From assembly GCF_027107535.1 (NCBI RefSeq), contig NZ_CP114283.1, forward strand, positions 6,014,001 to 6,078,000: a stretch of DNA of 64,000 nt, written 5' to 3'. A program made the translations under genes and the position numbers. This DNA comes from Streptomyces aurantiacus (GTDB lineage Bacteria; Actinomycetota; Actinomycetes; Streptomycetales; Streptomycetaceae). Below the pieces are notes generated by a model that had not been told where the DNA came from, ran no database searches, and saw nothing but the letters and a program-made list of their open reading frames with translations. Numbering within the stretch: the first letter of the stretch is position 1; the number at the start of each line of letters is the position of its first letter. This document shows positions 52,802 through 61,307 of the stretch, piece after piece.

Positions 52802-53421
52802 CTCAGATCGACCGCCCTTCCGCAGTCTTCGCGAAGGACGTACCGGTCGAGGTACAGCATCGTGTGGCGCGTGAATCACAACTCGTGGATCGCATGGATG
52901 ATCGCCCCCCATTCCCCATGGACGCGGTGTACGCGTCCTGGCCGCTCCCATGGCCAACTCCCCACCCACGTCGCCGAAGCCTTCGTCGCCCGCCCGACAG
53001 CCGGGACCCGAAGTATTCGACAAGGCTCAAACGTCGCGAAACAGCATGCATACTGTCAAGGGTGTCGGTCGTAACGAAACAGGTGCGGATGGGGTGACCG
53101 GCCCGGTCGACCATGCTCCTGAGGTCCCGGAACACACGAGGGTCACGAAGGGTCATGTCCGGGAGATGATCATGGAACACGCAGGCAGAAGCGTGTGGAC
53201 CACCCGCCCTGTCACCTTGAAGGTTGAAATCCAGACATCGCTCGACGAGCGCAGTCGGCACCCCGCGCCCGCGGTTCTGCCCGCACCTGTGCAGCCCACA
53301 GCGCCATGTTCGAAACCACGGACCCACAAGGGTGGTTCGGCCACATTCGGGATCATGGCCGGGATGATGCGAGTAGCATCCGGCCCCAACACCATCCGAT
53401 GTATGAGGAGAGGTAGCTGCC
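52802..53421. other. 620-bp gap, AT-richer, without a convincing gene
   Basis: Clearly lower in GC than its neighbours. It contains TTGACA on the minus strand near 53054-53059 close to the palindromic GCATGC and may hold the promoter of the acetyltransferase gene; the right end must hold that of the H1-like protein. Open frames on both strands have poor composition and no family match. It could be a decayed gene. Confidence 0.45.
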
Positions 53422-54114
53422 ATGTCCGAAGTCGAATCGGCCGCCACAGAGCTCAAGACCCAGTACGCCGCTCAAGTGGCCGCGGACCTTGAGCGCAACA
53501 CCAAGGAGCAGGAACGAATCGGCGCCGAAGTGGCCGCGCTCGAGGAGCAGTTGAGCGCGCTTCAGCACGACCGGACCCTGCTGGCGGAACTGCGGCGGGC
53601 GCTGGGCGGCGAGAACGACCTTCCGCAGGCCGCCCGGAGCGCCGGAAAGGGCTCCACGCCCAAGCCTTCGGTGCCGCGGCAGGCCACGGCCACGGCGGGC
53701 AGGCGGAAGAAGGCCACCGCCACGAAGGCTGCTGCCAAGCCCGCCGCCGCCAAGCCCGCGACGAAGCCGGCCGTGAAGGCTGCCGCACCCAAGCCCACAC
53801 CCAAGGCCGCCACCAAGGCTGACGCGGCGGAGCCCGCCGTGAAGCCGGCCGCCGCCAAGCCCACGCTCGTCGAGCTCATCCGCGACCATCTCGCCCAGCA
53901 GTCCGAGCCCCGCTCGTCCGCGGAGGTCACCACGGCACTGACCCAGGCCCACCCCGACCGCGAGATCAAGCCCAAGGTCGTACGCACCACGGTGGAAGGG
54001 CTCGTCGCCAAGGGCCAGGTGCAGCGCACCAAGCAGGGGTCCTCCGTGTTCTACACGCCGTCCGGGACCGCTCCGGCCGACACCTCAGCCGAGCAGGTCG
54101 CGGAAACGGCCTGA
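53422..54114 (+). CDS. H1-like protein: coiled coil, AKP-rich region, winged helix
   Basis: 230 residues in three parts. Residues 1-65 are a coiled coil (AADLERNTKEQERIGAEVAALEEQLSALQHDRTLLAELRRAL). Residues 75-145 are Lys/Ala/Pro-rich repeats (KAAAKPAAAKPATKPAVK) like histone H1 or HupB tails. The C-terminal 65 residues look like a winged helix (VELIRDHLAQQSEPRSSAEVTTAL...VVRTTVEGLVAKGQVQRTKQGSSVFYT). The layout suggests a DNA-binding, nucleoid-associated protein that dimerises. ATG 53422 has GGAGAGG about 9 nt upstream. Confidence 0.8.
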   Translation: MSEVESAATELKTQYAAQVAADLERNTKEQERIGAEVAALEEQLSALQHDRTLLAELRRALGGENDLPQAARSAGKGSTPKPSVPRQATATAGRRKKATATKAAAKPAAAKPATKPAVKAAAPKPTPKAATKADAAEPAVKPAAAKPTLVELIRDHLAQQSEPRSSAEVTTALTQAHPDREIKPKVVRTTVEGLVAKGQVQRTKQGSSVFYTPSGTAPADTSAEQVAETA

Positions 54115-54251
54115 CCGTCGGGGAACGGCTGCCCTGACGCCGCCCCGTGCCGCGGTTCTCACCCTGTGGGCCGGGGCGACTTGACGCGCCGTCAACTGCC
54201 CGACCTGGGGCGGCGTGTTGACCAATGCCATGTACTCCGGGGCCGGGTCGT

Positions 54252-54938
54252 TCAGCCGGTCGTGGCCCGCTGGAGGCGGCGGGCCTTGACGCGGCGTGCG
54301 GGCGCCGCGGGGTCGGCCACCGTGCCGGCGGTCTGCGCCCGGTACAGGGTGGGTTTGCTGGTGTCCAGCCCGGCCGCGACCCGGGCCAGGACCTTGTCGC
54401 CGGGGCGGGCCGCGATGTGGAAGTGCGACCGCTTCACAGGAGTCAGGTCACCGCCCCAGACGACCGTTCCCTCACAGTCGACGAGGATGTCCCGCACGAT
54501 CTGCTCGTGATGCGGCCACAGGCCCTCACTGCCGGCCAGCGGATAGGCCCTGGGGTGGAGGGCGATGGCGGTGCCGGAGAGGTGGTTGGACTCGAAGTCG
54601 GCACCGACGGTACGGCGAGTGGTGTGGGCGGTGATGCCGCCGCCCTCGCCCGAGTCGACGGCCCCGATCTCGTAGTGCCAGCGGCGCGCGATGTGCAGCA
54701 GTACCGCGGCGGCGTCACCCTGGTGCAGCGGGACGGACCTGGCACTTCCCTCGATGTGGTGGACCGCGATGGCGTCGGGGTCGATCCGCCAGCCGTTGGC
54801 GGACGTCGTGCGGGTCCACCGGGCGTCACCCGCCGCGGCCTCGGCCGCGTTGGCCGGGGCGGGGCCGAGGGCACCCTGCGCAACGGCAAGCACGCCGGCG
54901 CCCGCGGCGGCACCTATGAGACTTCGTCTGGAGATCAT
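54252..54938 (-). CDS. Tat-exported M15-like peptidoglycan peptidase
   Basis: 228 residues. A Tat-type signal (ISRRSLIGAAAGAGVLAVA, then PANAA) leads to a D-Ala-D-Ala-carboxypeptidase-like M15 domain: SNHLSGTAIAL, VVWGGDLTP and SHFHI. In the common M15 motif SNHxSGxAxD the Asp is a zinc ligand; here the codon reads Ala (GCC), so activity is uncertain unless this subfamily uses another ligand. ATG 54938 has GAGGA 8 nt upstream. It lies 10 nt downstream of the broken peptidoglycan-recognition gene, so they formed one operon. Confidence 0.78.
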   Translation of the reverse strand: MISRRSLIGAAAGAGVLAVAQGALGPAPANAAEAAAGDARWTRTTSANGWRIDPDAIAVHHIEGSARSVPLHQGDAAAVLLHIARRWHYEIGAVDSGEGGGITAHTTRRTVGADFESNHLSGTAIALHPRAYPLAGSEGLWPHHEQIVRDILVDCEGTVVWGGDLTPVKRSHFHIAARPGDKVLARVAAGLDTSKPTLYRAQTAGTVADPAAPARRVKARRLQRATTG

Positions 54939-54948
54939 CGGGGGTTCC

Positions 54949-57038
54949 TCACTCGCCTTGGCCGACAGCGGACACACCGGGGTCACTGTTCTGACGCCAG
55001 ATGTTGTGATCCAGTCCCCAGCCGGACTGGAACTCGTACTCGTGGATCTGGTTGAACGACCAGTTCTCCGGCAGGGGGAATCCGAGGTTGCCGGAGAAAC
55101 CCCAGGACATTCCGGAGACGAACGACCAGCGTGCCCCGGCGTCCTTCGACACACGGATGCAGACGTTGCGGGAGCCGTAGACACCGAAGGTGTACCGGCC
55201 TCCGAGCTCGGCCAGTCCGGCTTTGACGCCCTGGAAGTACGGCACGACATGGGTGTCGACCTCTTCGTCCGTCGCGTCGTGGTCGACTCCGAAGTAGATG
55301 CACGTGTTGGCGCCGATGCCGTGTTCCGCGGCCTTCTGGTGGGCCTTCTTCCCCTGGTCGTAGCCCTTGTCGCGGGTGAAGTTGGCGAGTTGGGTGCCGT
55401 TGTACTGGAAGATGGGGAAGAACCTCAGCCCCGCGCCCAGAATCCTCTGCGGCTCACCCGGCTTGAGGGCCTTGCCGAGGTACCCGTCCTCGCTGGGGCT
55501 GAGATGCTCGTCGAGGTAGCGCCCGACGATGTCGTACCCGTTGGACTTGAGCAGTTGCCCGCGCTGCGTGGTGATCTCGGTGATGCAGTCGCAGCCCGTG
55601 GCGTCCCGAGAGGTGTCTCCCGACGACACGAGGAGCTGGGCCCACGTGGTGTAGTCGTTGGTGCCGGTGACGGGTATCTGCGAGAACCGCTGGAAGGACT
55701 GCAGCCACCCCAGATGGGTTGGCGGTCCGGGCGTCGGTACTGATGTCCGCCGCGAGGTATTCCTGCCGCCCCTGCCCCGTGTAGGTGGGCGAGTTGAAGC
55801 AGCAGGCCGCGCGGAACAGATAGCGGAGATCACCGGTGAGGGTGCCCGACCCTCTTCCCTTCAGCGCGGCCTGGGTGCCGGGGCCGAAGTATCCGTTGAT
55901 GGAGCCCGGCACGATGCCGGTCTCGTACTGGATGGCCATCATGAGTCCCTGCTGGACGTCACGCGAGTAGATGCCGTCACAGGGCACGAGGCTCATCGCG
56001 GGAATGCCGACGCCCGCCACATAGCGGGAGTTCAGCCGCTTCTGGATGGTGCGGATGCCCCCGTCACCACCGGGCACCTCCCGGAACTGGTCCATGCGCA
56101 TGAGGGCGCGCACGACGTGCGGCCACATGGCATAGCGCTGGTCGACGTTCGCGTAGTCCAGGCCCATGTCGGCGTAGAGCTGTTCCAGGGAGTCCTGGGA
56201 GTCGCCGCCCCACCCGACGAGGAACGGCGAGGCCCAGTAACCCTTGCACCACAGGGCGCCGTTGTAGATCCTGAGGAGGTTCTGGTTCGGCTCCAGGTCA
56301 AGTTCTGGACTGTGGGCGAGAGACCGAGTTCGTGCTGAAGACCTTGGGTGAGGGACAGTACGGTTGACCAGCTGATGTAGCCCGTCTCCTGGCAGATCAC
56401 GTATCCGGGCGCCGTGTCGTACGTTTCGTTGACGAACTTCTGCGTCCGGTACACGTAGATGTCGGCCGGCCCTCGCCACGGCACCGACGGATCGATCGTC
56501 GATCCCGGACGCGCGTACATGTGCAGGTTTCCGGGGCAGTCTGTGTCGTACCCGAAGGAGTGCGGAAGGATCCTGTTGCCGGCCTTCCGGGGGGCCTCTG
56601 TACGCAGGTGCTGGATGAGGTTCCTCATGGCGCGCAGCATGGCCTCGCTGGCCACGTTGCTGGAGCGGATCATGCCGACGATCGAGTAGAACCCGGCGTT
56701 GCGGCCCACACCCTCTATGTAGCCCTCGTGGTTGCCTTCGCCGCGTTCGTAGCCACGACCCTCGTAGACGTGGCCGTGCGGGCACACCAGGAAGTTGTAG
56801 GCGATGTCGTCGAATTCGCCCGTGACATGACCGTAGTAGACAGAGGTGATCGCCCGGCGGCAGTCCTCCTCGGTCTCAAGGTCGCTGGTGTCCCCGGATC
56901 CCAGGTGGTGAAGGAACACCCCCATCTGCGCAGTCCACTCGTTGTCGTGTTCGGCTCCGGTTCCGCTGAGGCGTATCCCTTCCTTGGTTCGGCTACGTAC
57001 TTGGCCCAGGTACTGCGTTTGTTGATCGTGACCGGCAT
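54949..57038 (-). pseudogene. Peptidoglycan recognition/amidase plus DUF1906 gene with three frameshifts
   Basis: Protein similarity runs through four reading-frame segments. Start: MPVTINKRSTWAKYVAEPRKGYASAEPEPNT (ATG 57038). After a lost base near 56950: NEWTAQMGVFLHHLGSGD...FDDIAYNFLVCPHGHVYEGRGYERGEGNHEGY (an amidase_2/PGRP domain). After a lost base near 56300: a peptidoglycan-binding-like stretch (LDLEPNQNLLRIYNGALWCKGYW...). After a gained base near 55720: THLGWLQSFQRFSQIPVTGTNDYTTWAQLL and the Rv2525c-like DUF1906 glycoside-hydrolase fold to the stop. In intact relatives this would be one protein of about 690 residues. Either a decayed gene or sequencing errors. Confidence 0.82.
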
Positions 57039-57164
57039 GATTCCCTCGTTTCACCGGCAGCCCTAGACGGCGACCGACATCGAACATGGAGGTCTGTCTC
57101 TGCACACAGCGGTGCTCGGGAGAAGCCCGTCGGCGACCGGCCCGACGGCTCGCTCACAGGGGCG

Positions 57165-57596
57165 TCAGGCCCGGCAGTCCGGCACGCCGTCGATCCAGTT
57201 GCTGTTGTTCTTGATGTAGTAGCCCGCCATCCAGCCCCGGACGCCGTTGGGGGCAATGACCCACACCCAGTAGGGGTTCCCGCCGACGGTCTGGCCGCCC
57301 GCCTGCTGGCAGTACACGTACACCTGTGAGGGAGCGCTGACCGTGGCCACGATCCGCGTGCACTCGGTGGGCGACGGGTACAGCTGGCACCATTCGCCGC
57401 CGTCACGGACGTTGACGCCGCTGGCCCATACGCCGTAGTTGCCGGGACCGTGGCCGTCCGCGTGCGCGGGGCCTGACGCGCCGAGCAGGGCGACGGCTGC
57501 CAGGCCGACGGCGCCGAACCCGGCCGCCACCCGCTTGCCGAAGGGAACGGCGCGGTCGCGACCGCCTGAGGACATGGCTGAGCGGAACCGGATCAT
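57165..57596 (-). CDS. Secreted SH3-like small protein
   Basis: 143 residues. A signal peptide (basic start, hydrophobic 22-40, AHA at 45-47) precedes a domain of about 95 residues with SH3b-like strands (YGVWASGVNVRDGG, VYVYCQQAGG, YWVWVIAPNGVRGWMAGYYIKN) and four Cys. SH3b domains anchor proteins to peptidoglycan peptides. ATG 57596 lacks a clear ribosome site; ATG 57575 is an alternative. It follows the amidase-type pseudogene in the same direction and fits a cell-wall role. Confidence 0.75.
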   Translation of the reverse strand: MIRFRSAMSSGGRDRAVPFGKRVAAGFGAVGLAAVALLGASGPAHADGHGPGNYGVWASGVNVRDGGEWCQLYPSPTECTRIVATVSAPSQVYVYCQQAGGQTVGGNPYWVWVIAPNGVRGWMAGYYIKNNSNWIDGVPDCRA

Positions 57597-57693
57597 GGCG
57601 AATCCATTCTGTGAAGAAGGACGGAGGCCCTGCTTCTGGGCGTGGGCCGGTCAGGGCAATAGCAGAGAGGGTGCAGCTGGCATTGACGGGCAG

Positions 57694-57864
57694 TCAGTAA
57701 CCCTGAAGGAGAGGCCTGTTGCTGTCCGCACGGCCTGCGTTCAGGAAGCTGGCCATCGCCCGGCGGAGCTCCGCCGAGGGCAGCTCCACGGTGGCCGACG
57801 TGGCGGCCACCGGAGAGACGGGCGGAGTCGCCGAAGTGGCGTGCGGGCTCGAACGATCAGACAT
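57694..57864 (-). CDS. Possible 56-residue protein
   Basis: MSDRSSPHATSATPPVSPVA leads a Ser/Thr/Pro/Ala-rich half, followed by a helical segment (VELPSAELRRAMASFLNAG) and the end RADSNRPLLQGY. ATG 57864 has GGGGGAAA 5 nt upstream, a fair ribosome site. The two-part layout recalls small secreted-peptide or RiPP precursors, but no modification gene is near. Unrecognised; included because of the ribosome site and clean frame. Confidence 0.4.
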   Translation of the reverse strand: MSDRSSPHATSATPPVSPVAATSATVELPSAELRRAMASFLNAGRADSNRPLLQGY

Positions 57865-58131
57865 GGTTTCCCCCGAATGACGTCCTGACCGGACTCCGTT
57901 CGGGAGGCCCGTTCAGGGCGCGTGCATCTGTCCCGTACCTGACGAGCACCTGGGCGCGCGGTCCACACGCTCAGGCACTTGGTGCCGTCAGCTTGCCCGT
58001 GGCCCCGTCCGCCCCGCACCCATCTTCGGTCTCAGCCGAAAGGCCTGGGCGCGGGAGACCCGTAGGCCCGGAGGCACGGTCCTGCGCGGCTCCCGCTCGG
58101 GCTCCGGCCGGCGGGCGTGAAGAGGGTTTGC

Positions 58132-58185
58132 GGCATGCGTACGGGCCGACGGGGCACAGTGACCCCGCCGGCCCGTACGCATGCC
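58132..58185 (-). terminator. Long terminator hairpin after the mannanase gene
   Basis: A perfect 17-bp outer stem (GGCATGCGTACGGGCCG and complement), one mismatch, a 5-bp inner stem and the loop CACAGTGA, starting 4 nt after the stop codon. Confidence 0.85.
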
Positions 58186-58188
58186 GGG

Positions 58189-59859
58189 TCAGGCGATGGC
58201 GCAGGTGGTGCCGTTGAGCGTGAACGTGGTCGGAGCGGTGTTGGCAGCGCCCTTGTTGGCGGTGAAGCCGACGGTGACCGAGCCGTTCGCGGGAATGGTG
58301 GAGGTGTAGGAAGCGGGGGCGACACTCACCGTGCCACCGCTCTGCGTGGGGGTTCCGCCCCACATGTTGGAGACGGTCTGGCCGTTGGCGAAGGTGAAGG
58401 CGAGTTTCCAGCCGCTGACAGCGGCGGTGCCGGTGTTGCGGATGGTGATCTCGCCCTGGAAGCCGCCCGGCCACTCGTTGACGACGCGGTATCCGACGGA
58501 GCAGCCCGCGCCCGGGGTGCCGCCGTCCTCGTCGGTGGTGACGTTCACCGTGGCCGAGCGGGTCGAACGGTTTCCGGCCGCGTCACGGGCGTAGACGGCG
58601 AAGGTGTACGCCGTGTCCGCGGTGAGGCCGGTCACGGTGGCCGTGGTGACGGCCGACGCGGCGACCGTGGTCTCGGAGCCGCCGCTGACCCGGACGATGT
58701 CGTAACCGGTGACACCGACGTTGTCGGTCGCGGCGGTCCAGCCGAGGGTCACGGACGTGGCGCCCACGGCGGAGGCACGGGGGGTGCCGGGCGTGGTCGG
58801 GGCCTGGGTGTCGCCCGGGTTGCCGCCACCGTAGACCGTGGCTTCCCGGGAGGTCTGGGCGATGCCGTCGACGCCGTTGAAGATGCGTTGGCCCCAGGAG
58901 CTGAGCCGGTCGGGGTCGAAGCCGATCGCGAGGTCGAGGATCGGATCGGTGTTGCCGCTCCAGGACCAGGCGAGGTATCCGAGCCGGAGCTGCTGCGCCG
59001 CGGCCATCATGGTGTCCTCGTCCGGGTCGCCCCACTGGTCGGGGGGCCCGCCGAACTCGCCTATGAGGAGGGGCAGTCCGGCGTCGACGAAGGCGTTCAG
59101 GTAGTCGGTGATCTCCTGTGCGGTGTCGTAGACGCTGTACATGTGGATCGAGAAGATCAGGTTGCCGGTGGTGTCGGCGTCGTACACGGACTGGGCGTTG
59201 GCGCGCATGACGCCCTGCCAGTCCTGGCCCCAGTTGGGTGCGTCCACCATGATGGTGTGTTCGAACCCGGCGCCGCGCAGCTTCTTGACGGCGGCGATCG
59301 TGGGATCGGTCCAGCCGGCGGGGTCGGTGTTGCCCCAGGGCTCGTTGCCGATGTTGACGATGACGTAGTTCTCCTGGCCGGCGAGCACGCTCTTGAGGCT
59401 GATCCAGTAGTCGGCCGCGTGGTCGAGTGTGCCGGCCGCGGCCTCCTCGCCGTAGCCGGTGGTGTCGTGCACCTCCAGCACACAGATCAGCCGGTTGGCC
59501 TTGCACTGTGCGATGACGGCGGCGACGTCCTCGGGGCTGTTCCTGGTCCAGCGGTGGCCGTCGGAGAGGACGACGCGGACCGTGTTGGCGCCGAGTGCCT
59601 TGATGTCGGCCAGTGACTGTGTCTCGCCCGGATACCAGGTGTGGGCGTGGTTGACCCCGCGCATGACGAAGTCGTTGCCGTTGCCCTCGACGAGGCGGCC
59701 GTCGTCGATATGGAGGCCGGTCGCGAGGGCGCCGGGCGACTGGGCGTGTGCGGCGGCCGGGACGAGAGCGCCGAGGAGGACGAGCCCCAGGAGGGTGGCC
59801 AGCCCGGCCAGCAGGGCGCTGACGAGGTTCTTTCGTGTCGTGCTTCTTGCTCTTCTCAC
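58189..59859 (-). CDS. Secreted GH5 endo-beta-mannanase with FN3 and CBM2
   Basis: 556 residues. A signal peptide (VRRARSTTRK, hydrophobic 11-32, AAAHAQ) is followed by a GH5 domain close to subfamily 8 mannanases (FVMRGVNHAHTWYPG, NIGNEPWGN, LLIGEFGGP). Glu173 is the acid/base and Glu268 the nucleophile. A fibronectin type III domain (about 352-445) and a C-terminal CBM2 (453-556, Cys453 and Cys553 forming the usual disulfide) follow. It would cut mannans in plant cell walls while bound to cellulose. GTG 59859 follows GGAG by 5 nt. A CebR box lies 46 nt upstream. Confidence 0.93.
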   Translation of the reverse strand: MRRARSTTRKNLVSALLAGLATLLGLVLLGALVPAAAHAQSPGALATGLHIDDGRLVEGNGNDFVMRGVNHAHTWYPGETQSLADIKALGANTVRVVLSDGHRWTRNSPEDVAAVIAQCKANRLICVLEVHDTTGYGEEAAAGTLDHAADYWISLKSVLAGQENYVIVNIGNEPWGNTDPAGWTDPTIAAVKKLRGAGFEHTIMVDAPNWGQDWQGVMRANAQSVYDADTTGNLIFSIHMYSVYDTAQEITDYLNAFVDAGLPLLIGEFGGPPDQWGDPDEDTMMAAAQQLRLGYLAWSWSGNTDPILDLAIGFDPDRLSSWGQRIFNGVDGIAQTSREATVYGGGNPGDTQAPTTPGTPRASAVGATSVTLGWTAATDNVGVTGYDIVRVSGGSETTVAASAVTTATVTGLTADTAYTFAVYARDAAGNRSTRSATVNVTTDEDGGTPGAGCSVGYRVVNEWPGGFQGEITIRNTGTAAVSGWKLAFTFANGQTVSNMWGGTPTQSGGTVSVAPASYTSTIPANGSVTVGFTANKGAANTAPTTFTLNGTTCAIA

Positions 59860-59904
59860 TGCGACTCCAGAAAGTGAGCGCCAAGAAACGTGAGTTTCGG
59901 GAAG

Positions 59905-59918
59905 TGGGAGCGCTCCCA
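59905..59918. promoter_or_regulatory. CebR operator
   Basis: TGGGAGCGCTCCCA, a perfect 14-bp palindrome identical to the Streptomyces CebR consensus, 46-59 nt upstream of the mannanase start. CebR represses cellulose-use genes until cello-oligosaccharides are taken up. Confidence 0.92.
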
Positions 59919-59976
59919 TAGAGTCATCTTGCCAGGAGCACGTCAAGACATCGCGCAGGCTCCGGCTCGTACCGGC

Positions 59977-60013
59977 CGTCGGGGCGGGCCCTCTGAGAGG
60001 GCCCGCCCCGACG
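59977..60013 (-). terminator. Terminator of the DGPF-SnoaL gene
   Basis: A perfect 17-bp stem (CGTCGGGGCGGGCCCTC and complement) with the 3-nt loop TGA, about 60 nt past the stop codon and just before the mannanase promoter, shielding it from read-through. Confidence 0.85.
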
Positions 60014-60073
60014 CGCCAGGCGGCCCTCCCTCCGCCCAGTCCGGCGTACCGGCCGCGCGCGGCCCAGCCTTCA

Positions 60074-60832
60074 TCAGACTTCCGGGGCTCCAGGGTCCTC
60101 GGGCGCTCCGATCGGGACGCCGGTGTCGAAGGGCACGGACGTGTGCTGGTGGGCGATCAGCCAGCGGTCGCCGGCCAGGCGGTAGCCGGTGGTCACCCTC
60201 GCCGTGGTGTCCAGCGGCTCACCGCTGATCAGCGTCGCGCGCATCCGCACGAGCGCGTGACTGAACGCGATGCTCTCGTCGACCCGGACACGGAAGTCGA
60301 GCACCTCGCGCTCCACCGGCCCCCGCAGCACCGAGAACCACACCTCCTCGGCCTTGCGAAGGGCCTCGACGCCGTGCTGCTCCAAGCCGCTGACGGGATG
60401 GAACACCTCGACGTCCGGCGCGTAGCAGGCCATCGCACGGTCGAAGTCCCGCTCGCGCCCGGCCGCGGTCAACTCCGCGTCGAGGCGGCGGATCTCCCCC
60501 TCGGCGTCCTCCTCCTCCCAGAACGCACGCACCTCCACGGCTCCCACGGCCGCCACCGGATGCTTCGCGGCCGCCTCGACGGCCTCTTCCAGGCTGTCGC
60601 ACTCGAGAACGTCGAAACCGGCGACGTACTCCTTCGTCTCAGCGAACGGCCCGTCGCTGCGCAGCACTTCACCACCCCGTACACGTACGGTGACCGCGTC
60701 GGCCGGGGCCCGCAGCCGGTGGCCGTGCAGTCGCATGCCACGCCGCGTCAGGTCCGCCACCCATGGTTCGACAGGTGCCGTGCCGGAGGCGTCGGCGGTG
60801 TCGTCCCCGCAGACCAGCAGCATGTACTTCAT
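60074..60832 (-). CDS. YCII/DGPF-domain and SnoaL-like fusion protein
   Basis: 252 residues. Residues 1-110 form a YCII-related DGPF domain (MKYMLLVCGDD at the start, SDGPFAETKEYVAGFDVLE with DGPF at 60-63). Residues about 118-245 form a SnoaL/NTF2-like cone (AELTAAGRERDFDRAMACYAPDVEVFHPVSG, then TTGYRLAGDRWLIAHQHTSVPF). Each domain is normally a separate protein, often next to an ECF sigma gene; here they are fused and no sigma gene is adjacent. ATG 60832 follows GGAGGA by 3 nt. Activity unknown. Confidence 0.85.
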   Translation of the reverse strand: MKYMLLVCGDDTADASGTAPVEPWVADLTRRGMRLHGHRLRAPADAVTVRVRGGEVLRSDGPFAETKEYVAGFDVLECDSLEEAVEAAAKHPVAAVGAVEVRAFWEEEDAEGEIRRLDAELTAAGRERDFDRAMACYAPDVEVFHPVSGLEQHGVEALRKAEEVWFSVLRGPVEREVLDFRVRVDESIAFSHALVRMRATLISGEPLDTTARVTTGYRLAGDRWLIAHQHTSVPFDTGVPIGAPEDPGAPEV

Positions 60833-61307
60833 GGTTCCTCCTGTGTTCATGAGACTCCCGCACCTCACCGATGCGTCCCACCGACGAATTGAGCGACACG
60901 GGATCGACATTCCCCCAGCATCACCTGCGGATCATGGGACACGCGAAGGAACCGGCAGTCCCGGCCACCCCGGAACTGTCGGCTCATGAGTGGAGCGGCC
61001 GAGCCGCCGCTCCGGCCCCGCCCGGGAATCGGCGTGCGCTCCGTCACCACCCTCGCGCCCCTGAGGGCCGCTTGTCACCACCCCTGTACGCGCACTACTG
61101 TCACCACGCCTTGGTGAACGGGAAATCCGGTGTGATGCCGGTGCGGCCCTCGCCACTGTGATCGGGAAGTCCGGCTCCGGCCCTCACGGGCAGCCACTGG
61201 GTCCTCGGACCCGGGAAGGCGGAGCACGGGCGGTGGTACCCGTCAGCCAGGAGACCGGCCAAGGCACGTCAACCATCCACGAGGTGCTGGAGAGGGTCTG
61301 CTGAGCC
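60833..61307. other. Divergent gap holding the cobalamin riboswitch
   Basis: 475 bp. The left part holds the promoter of the DGPF fusion and of the cbi operon; the right part is the riboswitch leader. No protein gene is seen. Confidence 0.6.
61105..61262 (+). promoter_or_regulatory. Cobalamin riboswitch upstream of cbiM
   Basis: Conserved blocks appear in order: GGGAAATCCGGTG (61120), GCCACTGTGA (61152), GCCACTG (61194), GGGAAGGCG (61213) and the B12 box AGCCAGGAGACCGGCC (61245-61260). The 5' stem begins somewhat before 61105. With adenosylcobalamin bound it should turn off cbiMNQO. Confidence 0.93.

Larger units (their letters stand above)
57597..58188. other. 592-bp gap with one micro-ORF and a long terminator
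   Basis: Between the SH3-like gene and the mannanase gene, both on the minus strand. It contains the candidate 56-residue ORF (57694-57864) and the mannanase terminator (58132-58185). The remainder, about 58000-58130, is GC-rich without a gene. Confidence 0.5.

Noticed and set aside
52803..53456. 217-residue minus-strand open frame in the gap before the H1-like gene
   Set aside because: Cys/Arg/Ser-rich translation with no recognisable fold and no good ribosome site.
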